A DNA stretch of 64,000 nt from Vandiemenella viatica (lineage: Eukaryota > Arthropoda > Insecta > Orthoptera > Morabidae), in assembly GCA_031002005.1 (NCBI GenBank), contig CM061920.1, positions 104,653,447-104,717,446 of the forward strand, given 5' to 3'. A model generated the notes under the pieces. It saw nothing but the letters and a program-made list of their open reading frames with translations, had not been told where the DNA came from and did no database searches. The position numbers and the translations under genes were made by a program. Position 1 is the stretch's first letter. Every line of letters starts with the position of its first letter. Below are positions 24,555 to 35,060 of this stretch, in pieces.

Positions 24555-24656
24555 TTCAGCATTCTTCTGCAGCACCACATTTCAAATGCTTCAATTTTCC
24601 TTCTTTCCGGTATTCCTAAAGTCCATGTTTCGCTACCATAAAGTGCTGTGCTCCAC
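24555..24656 (-). repeat. 102-bp internal duplicate of the RTE fragment
   Basis: This segment repeats 23873-23974 in direct orientation, 682 bases away, with one difference seen (TTCAAATGC against TTCCAATGC). It encodes ALYGSETWTL..EMWCCRRML on minus. The same duplication exists in the right arm (about 28337-28440 against about 29018-29122), so it predates the duplication of the arms. The SINE lies between the two copies. Confidence 0.85.
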
Positions 24657-25215
24657 GAATATCGATTTAAGGTATCAACGAAACGGCTGATTTCAGTTAT
24701 ACATCTCACAAATTGTACATTAGCATAGGCTATTACGTTTTATACCGGTAAATACTATATTACTAAGAAAATATGATCACACGATCAGATACAGGAGTTA
24801 AATGAATTCGGTATTGGGGACTTAGTGCATGCCTATTGTTTCTGAGTGGGGTGTCTGTATTATACGAGGTGGGAGGCACCAGCTACTGCAACTCATCATT
24901 GAAGGGAAATGTGTCACTCCCCACGTATTTCCTTAAAAAAGGTGTGAAAAAAATGATTAAAATACCTTAAGCCACAAAAATTCCATAAATATAGTAGAAG
25001 TTAGAAAAAATTTATTTCATTTCACTTCACTAAAAAGTCACGATTTACATCTGCCTGCATTACACAGCAAAGTGGCATCTTTATGAAGTGTATTCATCAC
25101 TGAAATGGACTAAAGAAAAGCGTGATATCTGTGTAAATTGCGTGTTCGGCTGATAAGGCAGTCTCCGGGAAGAAGAAGAAGAAGAATAAAAAGAATGGTA
25201 ACTGGACAGATGTGG

Positions 25216-25253
25216 TAGGTCAGTATTAGACGCGAGCGCGTAATACTGACCTA
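25216..25253. repeat. Perfect 13-bp hairpin at inner edge of left arm
   Basis: TAGGTCAGTATTA at 25216-25228 pairs exactly with TAATACTGACCTA at 25241-25253 around the 12-base GC-rich loop GACGCGAGCGCG. It sits within a few bases of where the two arms stop matching. Confidence 0.9.
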
Positions 25254-26624
25254 ACACAATGTAATAAGTTGGGTATGCTTAACAAATCTTACCTACAATA
25301 ACCTCAAATACTGCTAGGGTGTGATGGTTGATTAACTAAAACTGGGGTTAAACTCTAGTGTACCCACACTCATTACATAAAGTTGTAGCTTCACACGCGC
25401 CTCCGTAACATGCTGGGCTTGCATAGCATGATACACCTGCAATAACCTCAACTACTGCTAGCTTACACTAACTTATCCTACCTTCATTAGATGAAATATA
25501 CGTTTCACAAGCGATATTGAGTAAATCGTGTGCATAACTGTAACACTCCCATCGAGATTTAGTTAGTCATACTCAATGTGCAAAGCTACAGAAAACTGAG
25601 TTATTGTTAAGATGTAGTGTACTAACCTAACTTACCCCAAATTGTCACACATCCTATATTCACCGGAGTTTAATTAAATTTACTGATGATAGCAGTTTTA
25701 GCTATGTCTTGTATGTTAATGTGCCTGATACGTTCTGTTACGCCTTGGATCGTATACATTCAGTGCTATGATGCTCATATTTGTTGTTTCAATCCCATGC
25801 GCACACTATCATGATGGAAAGGTGGTATGTGTGGAAAATATGCATCACATAGATTTCCTAACATGATAGAATTGGTACAGCACTTTTTATTATAAGCCTA
25901 TTTTCAGTATAAATGAATAAATGCGATTTTAAAACGCTTGGCCCAAGGGATCGTGTTTTATAAGGGCCCAAGCCACTTCGGTATGGTAAAGAACCTTAGG
26001 AATTCCAAGTCTCAACGATGTCATCAGAACACTACTGTGATAACTAGTGCACGTGACTATAGCCCTACCCCAAATTATTTCCGTGGTCTAATGCAATATA
26101 ACAACGCACAGTTCACCTACCTAACCAAACCTAAGGACTTTTTAATGGAAGGTGGGTAAAAATATTCTGTCTTAAGATTTTTCTATATTTGATGAAACCT
26201 TTTTTAACTCTGTTGAGGACGTGATTTGGTCTATGTGTGTTGATGTTACGTTGCTGTGTGCGTGTGTAAGGTTATTTGCGGAGAGGTTTCTGCGCGTGTT
26301 GCAGGATTCATCCTGATAATTGATTTTGGAAATATCTCTTCGAAGGATGCCGGTGCACTCTTCAAAAAATTGAAAAGTGATACATTAGAATCATGTTAAA
26401 AAGTGTGCAGATAATATACGATATGAGCTCCGAGCGGATTCAGAAGTATGCTATGTTCTGATTCTGTACTTGAAATTTAATGGCCGTAGAAACACACGAA
26501 ATGCCTCTCAGAAATCTTGGTGGTTTTTAACGGTATTGTCGGTCCTTCGTGCATGTAACGATATGTGACTTGCATTCAGTATTTTCGTTGTACATTCGTT
26601 GTAATATTTTTATGTATCTTGGTG

Positions 26625-27014
26625 TACTATGATGCTCTATGTGTCTATGCCTTGTAGTGTGTACAGCATACTTGCATAATTTAAAAAATTGCGACAGTGA
26701 TTTGTTTCAGAAGGTTTATAAATTTATCACGAAGAACTCCAAGTTTTTGCAGACATTCAAATCGCAAGACTCGAGCATCTAGCTGGTGCCTCCCACCTCG
26801 CATAATGTGTCCTAGATATTGTGTTTTCCTATACTTTATCGTGGGGAGCAGTTCTTTTTGTACTATTATGCTCTATGTGTCTATGCCTTGTAGTGTGTAC
26901 AGCATACTTGCATACTTTAAGAAATTGCGACGGTGATTTGCCTCAGAAAGTTTATAAATTTATCACGAAGAACTCCACGTTTTGCAGAAATTCAAATCGC
27001 AAGACTCAAGCATC
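26625..27014. repeat. Two direct copies of a 154-bp segment in the spacer
   Basis: Copy 1 (26625-26779) and copy 2 (26861-27014) share CTCTATGTGTCTATGCCTTG, GTGTGTACAGCATACTTGCA, TTTATAAATTTATCACGAAG and TTCAAATCGCAAGACTC, with a period of 236 and scattered substitutions. Neither encodes a recognisable peptide. Confidence 0.88.
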
Positions 27015-28604
27015 CGTGCGCTTACTCTGCCAGCACCGTACGAACAACTCGGTAATGTTTCACAGCCTTGGCACATCAATGTCCCAAAGATGTTTCCCTG
27101 TCAATGTGTGGAGAATTTTAATGTAGTAACTTTCATTAATGAGGTGCGTTACACTTTTTTTTATCTAGAGTTTGCATTCCTATCGACAGTTGAGGATTAT
27201 TGTAAGGGAGGTAATTTATTTTCGTCTTATGCAAGTTCTCTAATAAAGTGTTTTGCATTAATTTTGTGAAACTTGTATTTTGATACAGCCATTCCACGTA
27301 GATGATAGAGTAAAACTGATTGAGAGCATTATCAGGGCAGCCATCATCTCCCCAATTACGGATTTTGCCACCCTAAATGTCTAAGCTGAACTGTTAGATC
27401 AGACATTTCGCAAGGGAAAACTAAGGATAGTATGCCTGTCTAGCATCACTTTACTTAGTGGAATCATTCACAAGAGACTTCGATACTGAAGACTGAAAAA
27501 AGGCTGAGAAAGTTATTATTTCAACATAAACTGGTTATTTTTTCCTTGAAACAGACTTGGCGATGGCCATGGCTAGGTATGCGGTCTCACAAAAATCATA
27601 TCCACAGCACTTGCGACTTTGGTCAAACAGTGCAATTGGCTGTAACACCAAGCTCAATTGTTAACACAATGCAACAATTTATTAAGCGCTGCTGACCTGA
27701 ACTTACCCTAATATAACGCAAGTTATGACGGCTCGTGTGTCTACTGATGGCTAGGCATTCGATAACATTGAGCTCTGTGATGCACACATCTGTCGAGTTA
27801 TCATTCATTTTCTTCTTCTTCTTCCCGGAGACTGCCTTATCAGCCGAACACGCAATTTACACAGATATCACGCTTTTCTTTAGTCCATTTCAGTGATGAA
27901 TACACTTCATAAAGATGCCACTTTGCTGTGTAATGCAGGCAGATGTAAATCATGACTTTTTAGTGAAGTGAAATGAAATAAATTTTTTCCAACTTCTACT
28001 ATATTTATGGAATTTTTGTGGCTTAAGGTATTTTAATCATTTTTTTCACACCTTTTTAAGGAAATACGTGGGGAGTGACACATTTCCCTTCAATGATGAG
28101 TTGCAGCAGCTGGCGCCTCCCACCTCGTATAATACAGACACCCCACTCAGAAACAATAGGCATGCACTAAGTCCCCAATACCGAATTCATTTAACTCCTG
28201 TATCTGATCGTGTGATCATATTTTCTTAGTAATATAGTATTTACCGGTATAAACTGTAATAGCCTATGCTAATGTACAATTTTTAAGACGTATAACTGAA
28301 ATCAGCCGTTTCGTTGAAACCTTAAATCGATATTCGTGGAGCACAGCACTGTATGGTAGGGAAACAGGGACTTTAGGAATACCGGAAAGAAGGAAAATTG
28401 AAGCATTTGAAATGTGGTGCTGCAGAAGAATGCTGAAAAATTAAGTGCAGAGACAAAGTAAGAAATCAATGAGCTTTGGAAATAATTGGTGAGGAAAGAA
28501 GTAACAAGTCCAAGATAATAATATATACATAAGATAAAATCAAACCAGTGACACGCAAAGACAAGCATCAGTTTAAAACGGCGTGAGGAAAGGTTGTAGT
28601 CTAT

Positions 28605-28765
28605 CCCTGGCCTTTTGAAGGAAGCATCCCTGCATTCGCCTGGAGTGATTTCAGGAAACCATGGAAAACCGAATTCTGGATGCCCGGAGAGGGATTCAAA
28701 CCTCTATCCTCTCGAATGTGAGGACAGAACGTTAGCCGGTTCAACACCACGTTCGACGAAATGTA
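28605..28765 (-). mobile_element. tRNA-derived SINE nested in right arm
   Basis: Mirror of the left-arm SINE. Read on minus it has the B box GAGGTTTGAATCCCTCTCC, GGTTTTCCATGG and CTCCAGGCGAATGCAGGGATG. It differs by a few bases from the left copy (for example TGAAATCACTCC against TCAAATCACTCC). Confidence 0.85.
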
Positions 28766-28860
28766 GCAGAAATGATACCCATACTAGTAGATTAAATATA
28801 TATATATAAATAAAAAAAAAAAAAGGATCGAATACAATTTTAGAAGTAAGTGAATTCTGT

Positions 28861-29207
28861 TACTTACGGTAGGAAGAAAAATTACAACCGATGGCCGAAG
28901 CAAAAATGAGGTTAAAAGCAGAATAGCACTAGCAGAAACAGCCTTCATGAAAAAGAGAAATCTTTTAGTTTCCAATATTGATCTGGGTATTAGAAAAGAC
29001 TTTTTAATACTCTATGTGTGGAGCAAAGCACTTTATGGTAGCGAAACATGGACTTTAGGAATACCGGAAAGAAGGAAAATTGAAGCATATGAAATGTGGT
29101 GCTGCAGAAGAATGCTGAATTGTACAGTACTTTTTATCATAAGAGTATTTTCAGTACGAATGAATAAATGCTCTTCATACACGATGTTCAAGGCACGCTG
29201 TCATTGA
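28861..29207 (+). mobile_element. RTE-type LINE fragment nested in right arm
   Basis: Plus-strand mirror of 23785-24135. It reads KKRNLLVSNIDLGIRKDFL, YVWSKALYGSETWTL and EMWCCRRML. A substitution changes an Ala codon to Thr (LAETAF against LAKTAF nearby also differs), and the first start codon of the left frame is not kept, so neither copy is under evident coding constraint. Confidence 0.8.
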
Positions 29208-30148
29208 TACGGTGACAGACGCATACTTCTACCTTATTCGTCGAAAAACAAATTATGATTGTCCCATTGGTAGCTGTTTGAATTACATGTTAATGTGGAC
29301 TGTGATCGGGGGGGGGGGGGACAGCGGACATTACACTCCAGATCGTAGTGCATATGAATTAGACTGACAAAGCGATTTTTAAAACGTCTGGTGTAAGGAA
29401 ACGGGTTTCTTAGAAGGTGTTTTTTTTTGCTCTCTCCGCCACCTGCCGCGGGGGTGAGACACATGCCGGCTTTTTTTTGTGTTGTGGGCCGACTGGTTCT
29501 ACCCTCGCGTTCCCGCCTCCTAATGAGATGTAGGAACGAAGATTTAATAAAAAAATCTCTGTTAACTCTAAGAATTCGTATCTTTGGAACCAGTACTCGG
29601 AATTAAATGAAATAAACGGCGATATAATAGTGAGAAAATGTAGATATTAATCGATACCTCACACCACTAGTACAAATTAAAATATGTAATATTATTATAA
29701 AATATAGAACCCAGGGCCCCAGAATAAAAATAAAAAGTGAATATTATACTGCATTTCGAGCGTAATCAAATGCATTAATATTCTAAGACCATGTAATTGA
29801 GGTTTAGTACCCTGACCGCGTAGAACAAATAAATAATAAAGCCATTTAGACGAATTATGACCCGTACCAATGTGGCACGTGGCAGAGGCGCACACCTGCG
29901 TCCACAGTACACGTGCACGGCGACTTGAGCGCACACCTGCGTGGCACGTGGCCTTACTTACATATTATTCCCATTTATGACCTCTAAGTCAGGTTAAGAA
30001 GTGGCACGTGGCAGAGCGCGCACACCTGCGTCCGCTGGGTGGTCCTGAGCTCACTCCCCCGTCCATAAGGGAAAAAGTGGGCTCACAGCCCCGTCCATAA
30101 GAAATACATGGGGAAAAAGTGGGCTCACAGCCCCCTTCAGACACTACT

Positions 30149-30154
30149 GGGGAA
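30149..30154. repeat. Right 6-bp target-site duplication of foldback element (GGGGAA)
   Basis: Exact copy of 22810-22815. Removing one copy together with the element would restore GGATAGGGGGAAGATGGGG as the empty site. Confidence 0.85.
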
Positions 30155-30916
30155 GATGGGGGTGTAGGAAAATTTCCACCGGAGCCTTTGCTCCATTGCA
30201 ATTAAATTAAATACGATAAGAATATGCCAGATAAAAACGTAATGTGACGTGGCGGCACCGATCAGAATTGTGCCACACCGCACAACGCTTAAATCGTGTG
30301 GTATTGTTATTAATTTTGGTTCCAAAATACCAATTTGCAGGTAGATGTTAGTGGCACGTAGCACACGAGGTAGTTTTATACACTTTTATTCATAACAATA
30401 TGTTTGCAGAGTTTCACATTGTATACCGCCTTATAAGAGATATTAACCGGATTAAAAAAGTAGGAGGTTCTCAGTTCAATCAGTTTATACATTATTTTTT
30501 CAATTTATGTAATGCGACAACTCAGAAAGTACGATATCGAATTGCATTAATCTTTCCTAGCTGAAAGAGGATACTTTTAAATGGCTCATATTAGTGCAGT
30601 AATTATTTTATAATTTCATTAAAAAATTAAAAAAGTTACGTAATTTAATGTAAGTACACAAATTAATGCGTTGTTGTGGTGTCTATTTGCGGGAATTTTT
30701 TTAGTAGAAATAGGATGCATTTCTGGTGGTCCCATTTAAACTTTATTTTACTTCGTTCGGTACATTTTTTCTAATTACGAAAAAAATCTAATGTATGCAG
30801 GCTGATTACTGTGGAAATATTTGAGATTTCACCTAGAACTTCGTATACAATCAGTCGTCCACATCTATAGTAAGGAATAGAGCTTACTGTAAAATATGTC
30901 TTATTTGTAAGAATTA
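30155..30916. other. Spacer between foldback and mariner-like elements
   Basis: AT-rich with no gene recognised. Its start may continue the non-coding 3' region of the LINE fragment split by the foldback insertion. Confidence 0.45.
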
Positions 30917-30918
30917 TA

Positions 30919-31771
30919 CAGGGCGTTCGCCGGGAAACGCAACCCACTGTTAGCGCTACAAGGAAGAAACTGCTCCCGGCGAGCGAGCGCTCAGTTTCCG
31001 GCATTGTTCGACCGTCGGCCGCGGACTATTTCATAATAATTACGCTTCATAAACTTCATAAACTTGTGTGCTAAGCATTTAAATGTGGCGTAATTCATTA
31101 GCTTACCTTATAAAAGATGCTGGAAGTGTTGACCCTCTTGTGTAATGCACATTTCACATCTTCTGAACATATTTCGAGACACACGCTGCCCTAACTGACT
31201 TAATGATTTTTTGGGTGACTGTTCTAGTCGAAAAGCGATATCGTTAATTTTCTCCTCTGTGAGAATACGGTTGACCGACAGTCTCTTTTTGTTAAAAAAT
31301 GAACCCGTTTCTCTTACTTTTTTAACCAGACGCAGAATTGTTGATTTAGCTGGCAGTAAAGCGCCAGGAAATTCGCTACGAAATTTACTGCGACACTTTT
31401 TAAACGACTTCTTCTTCACATATGTATCGTAGAGAAATATTCTTTGTTGCAAACTGTAACGTACCATAATTATACTCACACTCAAACACGGTACAGATTA
31501 ATAAGAGTATGAAGCCCCAAACCAGCCAAACCGCAAAGAAACGTTTATTCACAACACTGATTAATAAGAGACTGAAGTCACAAACTATCTACAATGCAAA
31601 GAAACCGTTCTTAACAATGTAAGGGTCACTGCAATGCACTGTTGGGGCAGCGGAGGTGTTAAACAGTGCGGTGATTCACGGTGGCGGTTGGCGGAAACTG
31701 CTGGCTCCACTGACCGAGCAAGTACCGACGGCAACAGACTGGGAGGGTAGCGTTTTCCGGCGAACGCCCTG
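30919..31771 (-). mobile_element. Internally deleted mariner-like element, TA target duplication
   Basis: The ends are inverted repeats: CAGGGCGTTCGCCGG from 30919 and its exact complement ending at 31771. Similarity extends to about 26 bases with two mismatches (AAACGC then ACCC shared). TA dinucleotides at 30917-30918 and 31772-31773 form the duplication typical of Tc1/mariner elements. At 853 bp it is shorter than a complete mariner-like element. The minus-strand frame shows why: the catalytic core is missing. Confidence 0.9.
31108..31485 (-). CDS. Core-less mariner-like transposase: HTH domain joined to the last residues
   Basis: The frame of 125 codons is open. Residues about 8-100 (VRYSLQQRIFLYDTYVKKKS, CRSKFRSEFPG, STILRLVKKVRETGSF, ILTEEKINDIAFRLEQSPKK, SLSQLGQ) match the N-terminal helix-turn-helix region (DUF4817 type by recall) of mariner-like transposases common in insects; it binds the element's ends. 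The last 25 residues (RNMFRRCEMCITQ, GQHFQHLL) resemble the extreme C-terminus of the same transposases. The DDE/D catalytic domain between is absent, and the join keeps the frame. The start is probably the second Met (31467), next to the conserved YSLQQR block. Such a product could bind ends without cutting; whether it is expressed is unknown. Confidence 0.75.
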   Translation of the reverse strand: MSVSIIMVRYSLQQRIFLYDTYVKKKSFKKCRSKFRSEFPGALLPAKSTILRLVKKVRETGSFFNKKRLSVNRILTEEKINDIAFRLEQSPKKSLSQLGQRVSRNMFRRCEMCITQEGQHFQHLL

Positions 31772-31773
31772 TA

Positions 31774-32466
31774 TTAATCAAACGGAATTGAACATAAATA
31801 ATAATCAGATAGTAAAATTGAAACTGTTTATTGATTGCAATATTCAGTAAAAATTAATATTTACTTTGTAGTGGTTTTGAATATGGATTTGCGTCAGGTT
31901 CAAGAAGTCATTTTGTTATTATCTTTTATAATTAACTTATACTTTTTGTTCGTTTCAAGAAACTATTTAGAGGAGAGCAGTTTCCAATACATTTTGGATA
32001 TGACATTTGTTTTAGAATTTAAATTAACGTATAACAGAGTGATAGATTTTTTAGATTGCTGCTGCATGCTTTGTGTTTCATTCCTAAATTAATTTGGCCC
32101 AATGACTTGTTGATATCACGCGGGTACATATTAAAAACAAATTTACATTAGCTCTTCATAGGGCTTAATTAAGATGACGCCTTCTTGTAGTGGTCAGAAA
32201 TCATTTGTGCATGAAGTCTTAAAAAATTACAAACATTTATGTGACTACACTTACGAAGTCTAGTAAGTCTACTAAGAATTAATTTCCTCAACACGTTATT
32301 CTGTTATTTAAAGTGCAGAATATCTTAAACAAGTAGTTGGTTTAGCCTCCATTTTGAAGATCATGAAAAGAGAAAAAAAAATTGGTTCTTGGAAATCCCA
32401 TTTTTTATACTTTATCATAAAAATGGTCAACGATTAGAATAAGGCGCAATTAATGCGAAAACAAAA
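31774..32466. other. AT-rich spacer
   Basis: No family recognised. Plus frames of 60-85 codons are hydrophobic and low in complexity. Confidence 0.5.
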
Positions 32467-32474
32467 CCTCTTAA

Positions 32475-33784
32475 TAGGGATGGGCAAAATATATCGATGT
32501 ATCGATATATCGATATTTTTTGTAAATATAATCGATATTTATCGCAGATATTTTTATTTTCGATATATCGATATTGTTTTTGGTGTATCGATTTTAAGCA
32601 CCAATTCGATATTTTTTTCTACGAACGCAATTCAGTATCCAATTTAATCGTTACATGTATATAGGAAAAATATACATACATATCCTTAAAAAGTGAATTC
32701 GTCGAAATATAACAGCTTCATCAGCGGTGCAGAGGTTAAAAAAAGCTGTTAAATTTTAACAACTTTGACACAAGCTGTTAGCACCAGATGGAACTCCTGC
32801 TTTAATATGTTAGAACGATTTGTCAGACTCTCTGCAATTGTAGCTAAAATCTTAGCTACAAAAAGTCAGTAAAATATAAACACACCTGATACGGTTGCAA
32901 CTTCACAGCTTAATGTAATACATGTCCTTATTGTCCTTCTTGGTCGTTTCAAAGAAGCCACTGAAGAGGTTAGTTTTACAAATTATGTGACTGCTAGCTT
33001 AGCCATTCTTGTTACAAGTCTGATTCGACAAGTAACGGAACAAGGTACTCCTTCGACCACTTTAGGATTCACGGTGAAGGAGACTTTACTCCAATGAATT
33101 AATGAGAAATTAAGTCCTTCAGAAAGAAATAGCTTCTTTACAGCAGCTACCATTTTGGATCCCTCGTTTCTAACGTATACACTTTACTTCCCCAATCGTT
33201 GTATCAAATGCGATTTCTACAATAAGTATTGATATTCGCTTGGAACTTAGACGACGAGGACAACGTTCTCCAGAAGTAAGGTCTACAGCAGCAACACAAG
33301 ATATCGCAGATAAAATATCAATTTGGTCCACACATGAAAAGCTATTATCCCTTAGCACTACTGTTACGCAAGACGTTCCAAGCTCTGGCTCAGTTCCTAA
33401 TAAGCTTAAGCAATATCTGGACCAACCATTGGCTACTGCAGTCAACATAGCTGTACCGAACAACAGGAGTAGATTGACGGGGGAACACATAAAATAGAAA
33501 GTCCTTTTGATATCCATATCAGACGAATACTGGTTTGATTGATAGAAAAAAAATAATAAATAAAAGTTTGTATATTCTAACATAGTCTTTAATTTTCAGA
33601 ATTTTCTTAAATATTTTGATGTACTGTATTTTATGATTTTTTTAAGATAATTACTCCCTTTTAGCCAAAAATATCGAAATATTGATATATCGAAATATCG
33701 ATATTTTTCCCCGATATATATCGATAGTGTTTGTAAATATCGTTTCGATATTTATCGATATATTTTTTTAAATGCCCATCCCTA
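32475..33784 (+). mobile_element. hAT-type DNA transposon with 8-bp duplication, decayed
   Basis: Terminal inverted repeats TAGGGATGGGCA (32475-32486 and its complement at 33773-33784) are bounded by the exact 8-bp duplication CCTCTTAA at 32467-32474 and 33785-33792. Both the TIR type and the 8-bp duplication are hAT hallmarks. Both subterminal regions are packed with TATCGATA-type palindromic motifs (32490-32600 and 33665-33770), likely transposase-binding repeats. The inside retains a fragment of a ZBED-like hAT transposase. At 1310 bp it is too short to be autonomous. Confidence 0.93.
32940..33496 (+). pseudogene. hAT (ZBED-like) transposase remnant
   Basis: In one plus frame I read GRFKEATEEVSFTNYVTAS, then LAILVTSLIRQVTEQGT, an in-frame TGA before INEKLSPSERN, and FFTAATILDPSF. 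This resembles the segment of ZBED-like hAT transposases with the conserved T.LDPRFK block. A shifted frame then gives ISIWSTHEKLL and KLKQYLDQPLA, resembling the region leading to the dimerisation end, where the terminal PL..W block is not kept. The N-terminal zinc finger and first catalytic blocks are missing. The stop and frameshift show it is dead. Confidence 0.75.
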
Positions 33785-33964
33785 CCTCTTAATCCCATAA
33801 TCTCTAACCTAGCTCTGAGATTTTTTAGAATGCCAATTCTAGGACGATGTTACAGATGCAAAAAGTAAATTGAAGATCACAACAAATTATTTATAGGCAC
33901 TTCCATTGAATTGTTTGGTGTTGTAAGTTCTAACTATACTTCTTATACATTTCTTTAATTGAAT

Positions 33965-35060
33965 CTAACTGCGAGAAATGTTGGCTGTGATTAAATGTTT
34001 GAATTTCATGGAACCAAAAACTTCAATTTCCTTAATTATTTCAAATCTTGAAAAGATTGTTAAATTACTCATTATTTCATTTGGTAACTTATTCCAATCG
34101 CTAGCCACTAAATAAAATCTTCCCACATCATAATTTCTTAAATAGAGCGCCAGTTTGTGGTCATGACTATCTCTTCCCTTCCATACACTTACCATAATTT
34201 TCCACCAATATATTTATACGCCTCATCACCGATATACATCTTGTATACTCGCATGACTCTCTTTGCCTTTCTCCCGTCTTACATTGAATTCCATTCCAGC
34301 TCTTTTATCATATCACTTACTGATTGTGTTCTGCGGTTATTTCCAAAGATAAATCTAGCAACCCTTATTTGCACATACTTCAAGTCCTTTATTTGATACA
34401 CAAAATGTGGGTCCCATACTACACTACCATATTCAAGCAATGGTCTGATAAAAGTTTTGCAAAACAATTCCCTTACTTCTCTTGTAAATCCGCTCATCAC
34501 TCTCTCCGACAAGTGCAGGATTTTGAAACCTTTTCCTACATATGTCCAGTGTGCCCTGCCCAGTTTAGCTTGTTATCAAATGCTATACCTGTCAAGGCCT
34601 CAACAAGCAACTCTTTCCCCAACTTATAACCATAATCAATCTTTAATTTTTTTTATCTGTGTACCTAACAAGGTGTCTCTTATTTGTATTTATCTTCATC
34701 ACATTTTGAAATACCCAGCAACATATCCTGTCCAGATCAGCCTACAGCTGTCACAGTCTTCTACCGTTTTCAACCTCTAATATAGCATTATGTCATCTGC
34801 AATCAACCTATAGTAACTTATGATAGTAGTCCACCAACACAATCATTTATTAGAATGACGAATAGCAATGGTACCCTGTGGCAAACGCATTTTCACTTCC
34901 ACTTCCTTTGATACGGCATTTCCTGTTATAACGTTTTTCTTTCTAGCTTTTAAAAATTCTTCTATCCAGTAAATAATTTTTTCATCATCTCTAATAGTTT
35001 TTACCTCATGTAACACAATTCTGTCAAAATCCTTTAAAAGATCTAGTGTTACACTGTCAA
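33965..35060 (-). mobile_element. CR1/Jockey-like LINE, 3' part of RT, decayed
   Basis: On minus the order is: DLLKDFDRIVLHEV (palm block, first Asp kept), WIEEFLKARKKNVI, MRLPQGT, INDCVGG, then a decayed stretch, LFCKTFIRPLLEYGSVVWD, VQIRVARFIFGNNRRTQSVS, DMIKELEW and HDHKLALYLRNYDVGRFYL, WNKLPNEIMSNL, ending at a stop at 33965. The endonuclease is absent, so the copy is 5'-truncated. Frameshifts separate the blocks, and the ADD box lies in the decayed part and was not seen. An oligo-T run (35093-35118) lies beyond the 5' end. Confidence 0.75.

Larger units (their letters stand above)
22816..25213 (+). repeat. Left inverted arm of the foldback element
   Basis: Matches the reverse complement of the right arm from the terminal AGTAGTGTC through to about GACAGATGTG at 25213. 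The outer 300 bases hold subterminal repeats: GGCTGTGAGCC-type units with ACTTTTTCCC and TTATGGAC (about 22832-22910), and units of GGACGCAGGTGTGCGC with CTGCCACGTGCCAC (about 22938-22973 and 23068-23101). A run of 15 C lies at 23648-23662. Confidence 0.92.
25214..27785. other. Spacer of the foldback element
   Basis: The unique centre between the arms has no frame longer than about 100 codons, and none resembles a transposase, polymerase or integrase. It holds a perfect hairpin at its left edge (25216-25253), two copies of a short motif (TACAATAACCTCAAATACTG near 25290 and GCAATAACCTCAACTACTG near 25435), and a 154-bp direct repeat (26625-26779 and 26861-27014). Near 26780-26805 a short piece (TGGTGCCTCCCACCTCGCAT) matches part of the right arm at about 28112-28131. 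Confidence 0.7.
22816..30148. mobile_element. 7.3-kb foldback DNA element with giant terminal inverted repeats, Polinton-like boundaries
   Basis: Two inverted arms (22816-about 25213 and about 27786-30148) match at high identity by eye over about 2.4 kb and flank a spacer of about 2.6 kb. The ends read 5'-AGTAGTGTCTGAAGG, and the element sits between perfect GGGGAA duplications. Six-base duplications, long terminal inverted repeats and a 5'-AG end are hallmarks of Polinton/Maverick elements. However, no DNA polymerase B, integrase, ATPase, protease or capsid frame is present, so it would be a gutted derivative, or an unrelated foldback element sharing these features. Both arms contain the same nested SINE and RTE fragments, so those insertions predate the arm duplication or were copied by gene conversion. 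Confidence 0.8.
27786..30148 (-). repeat. Right inverted arm of the foldback element
   Basis: Reverse complement of 22816-25213. Differences seen by eye include single substitutions, one missing GAA in the (GAA)n run near the inner edge, a 7-base difference near the outer repeats and a shorter homopolymer (13 G at 29308-29320 against 15 C). The last base at 30148 is followed directly by the GGGGAA duplication. Confidence 0.92.

Noticed and set aside
24424..24690. Plus-strand 88-codon frame repeated in inverted form at 28302-28568
   Set aside because: It is antisense to the SINE-RTE junction and duplicated only because it lies in the inverted arms.
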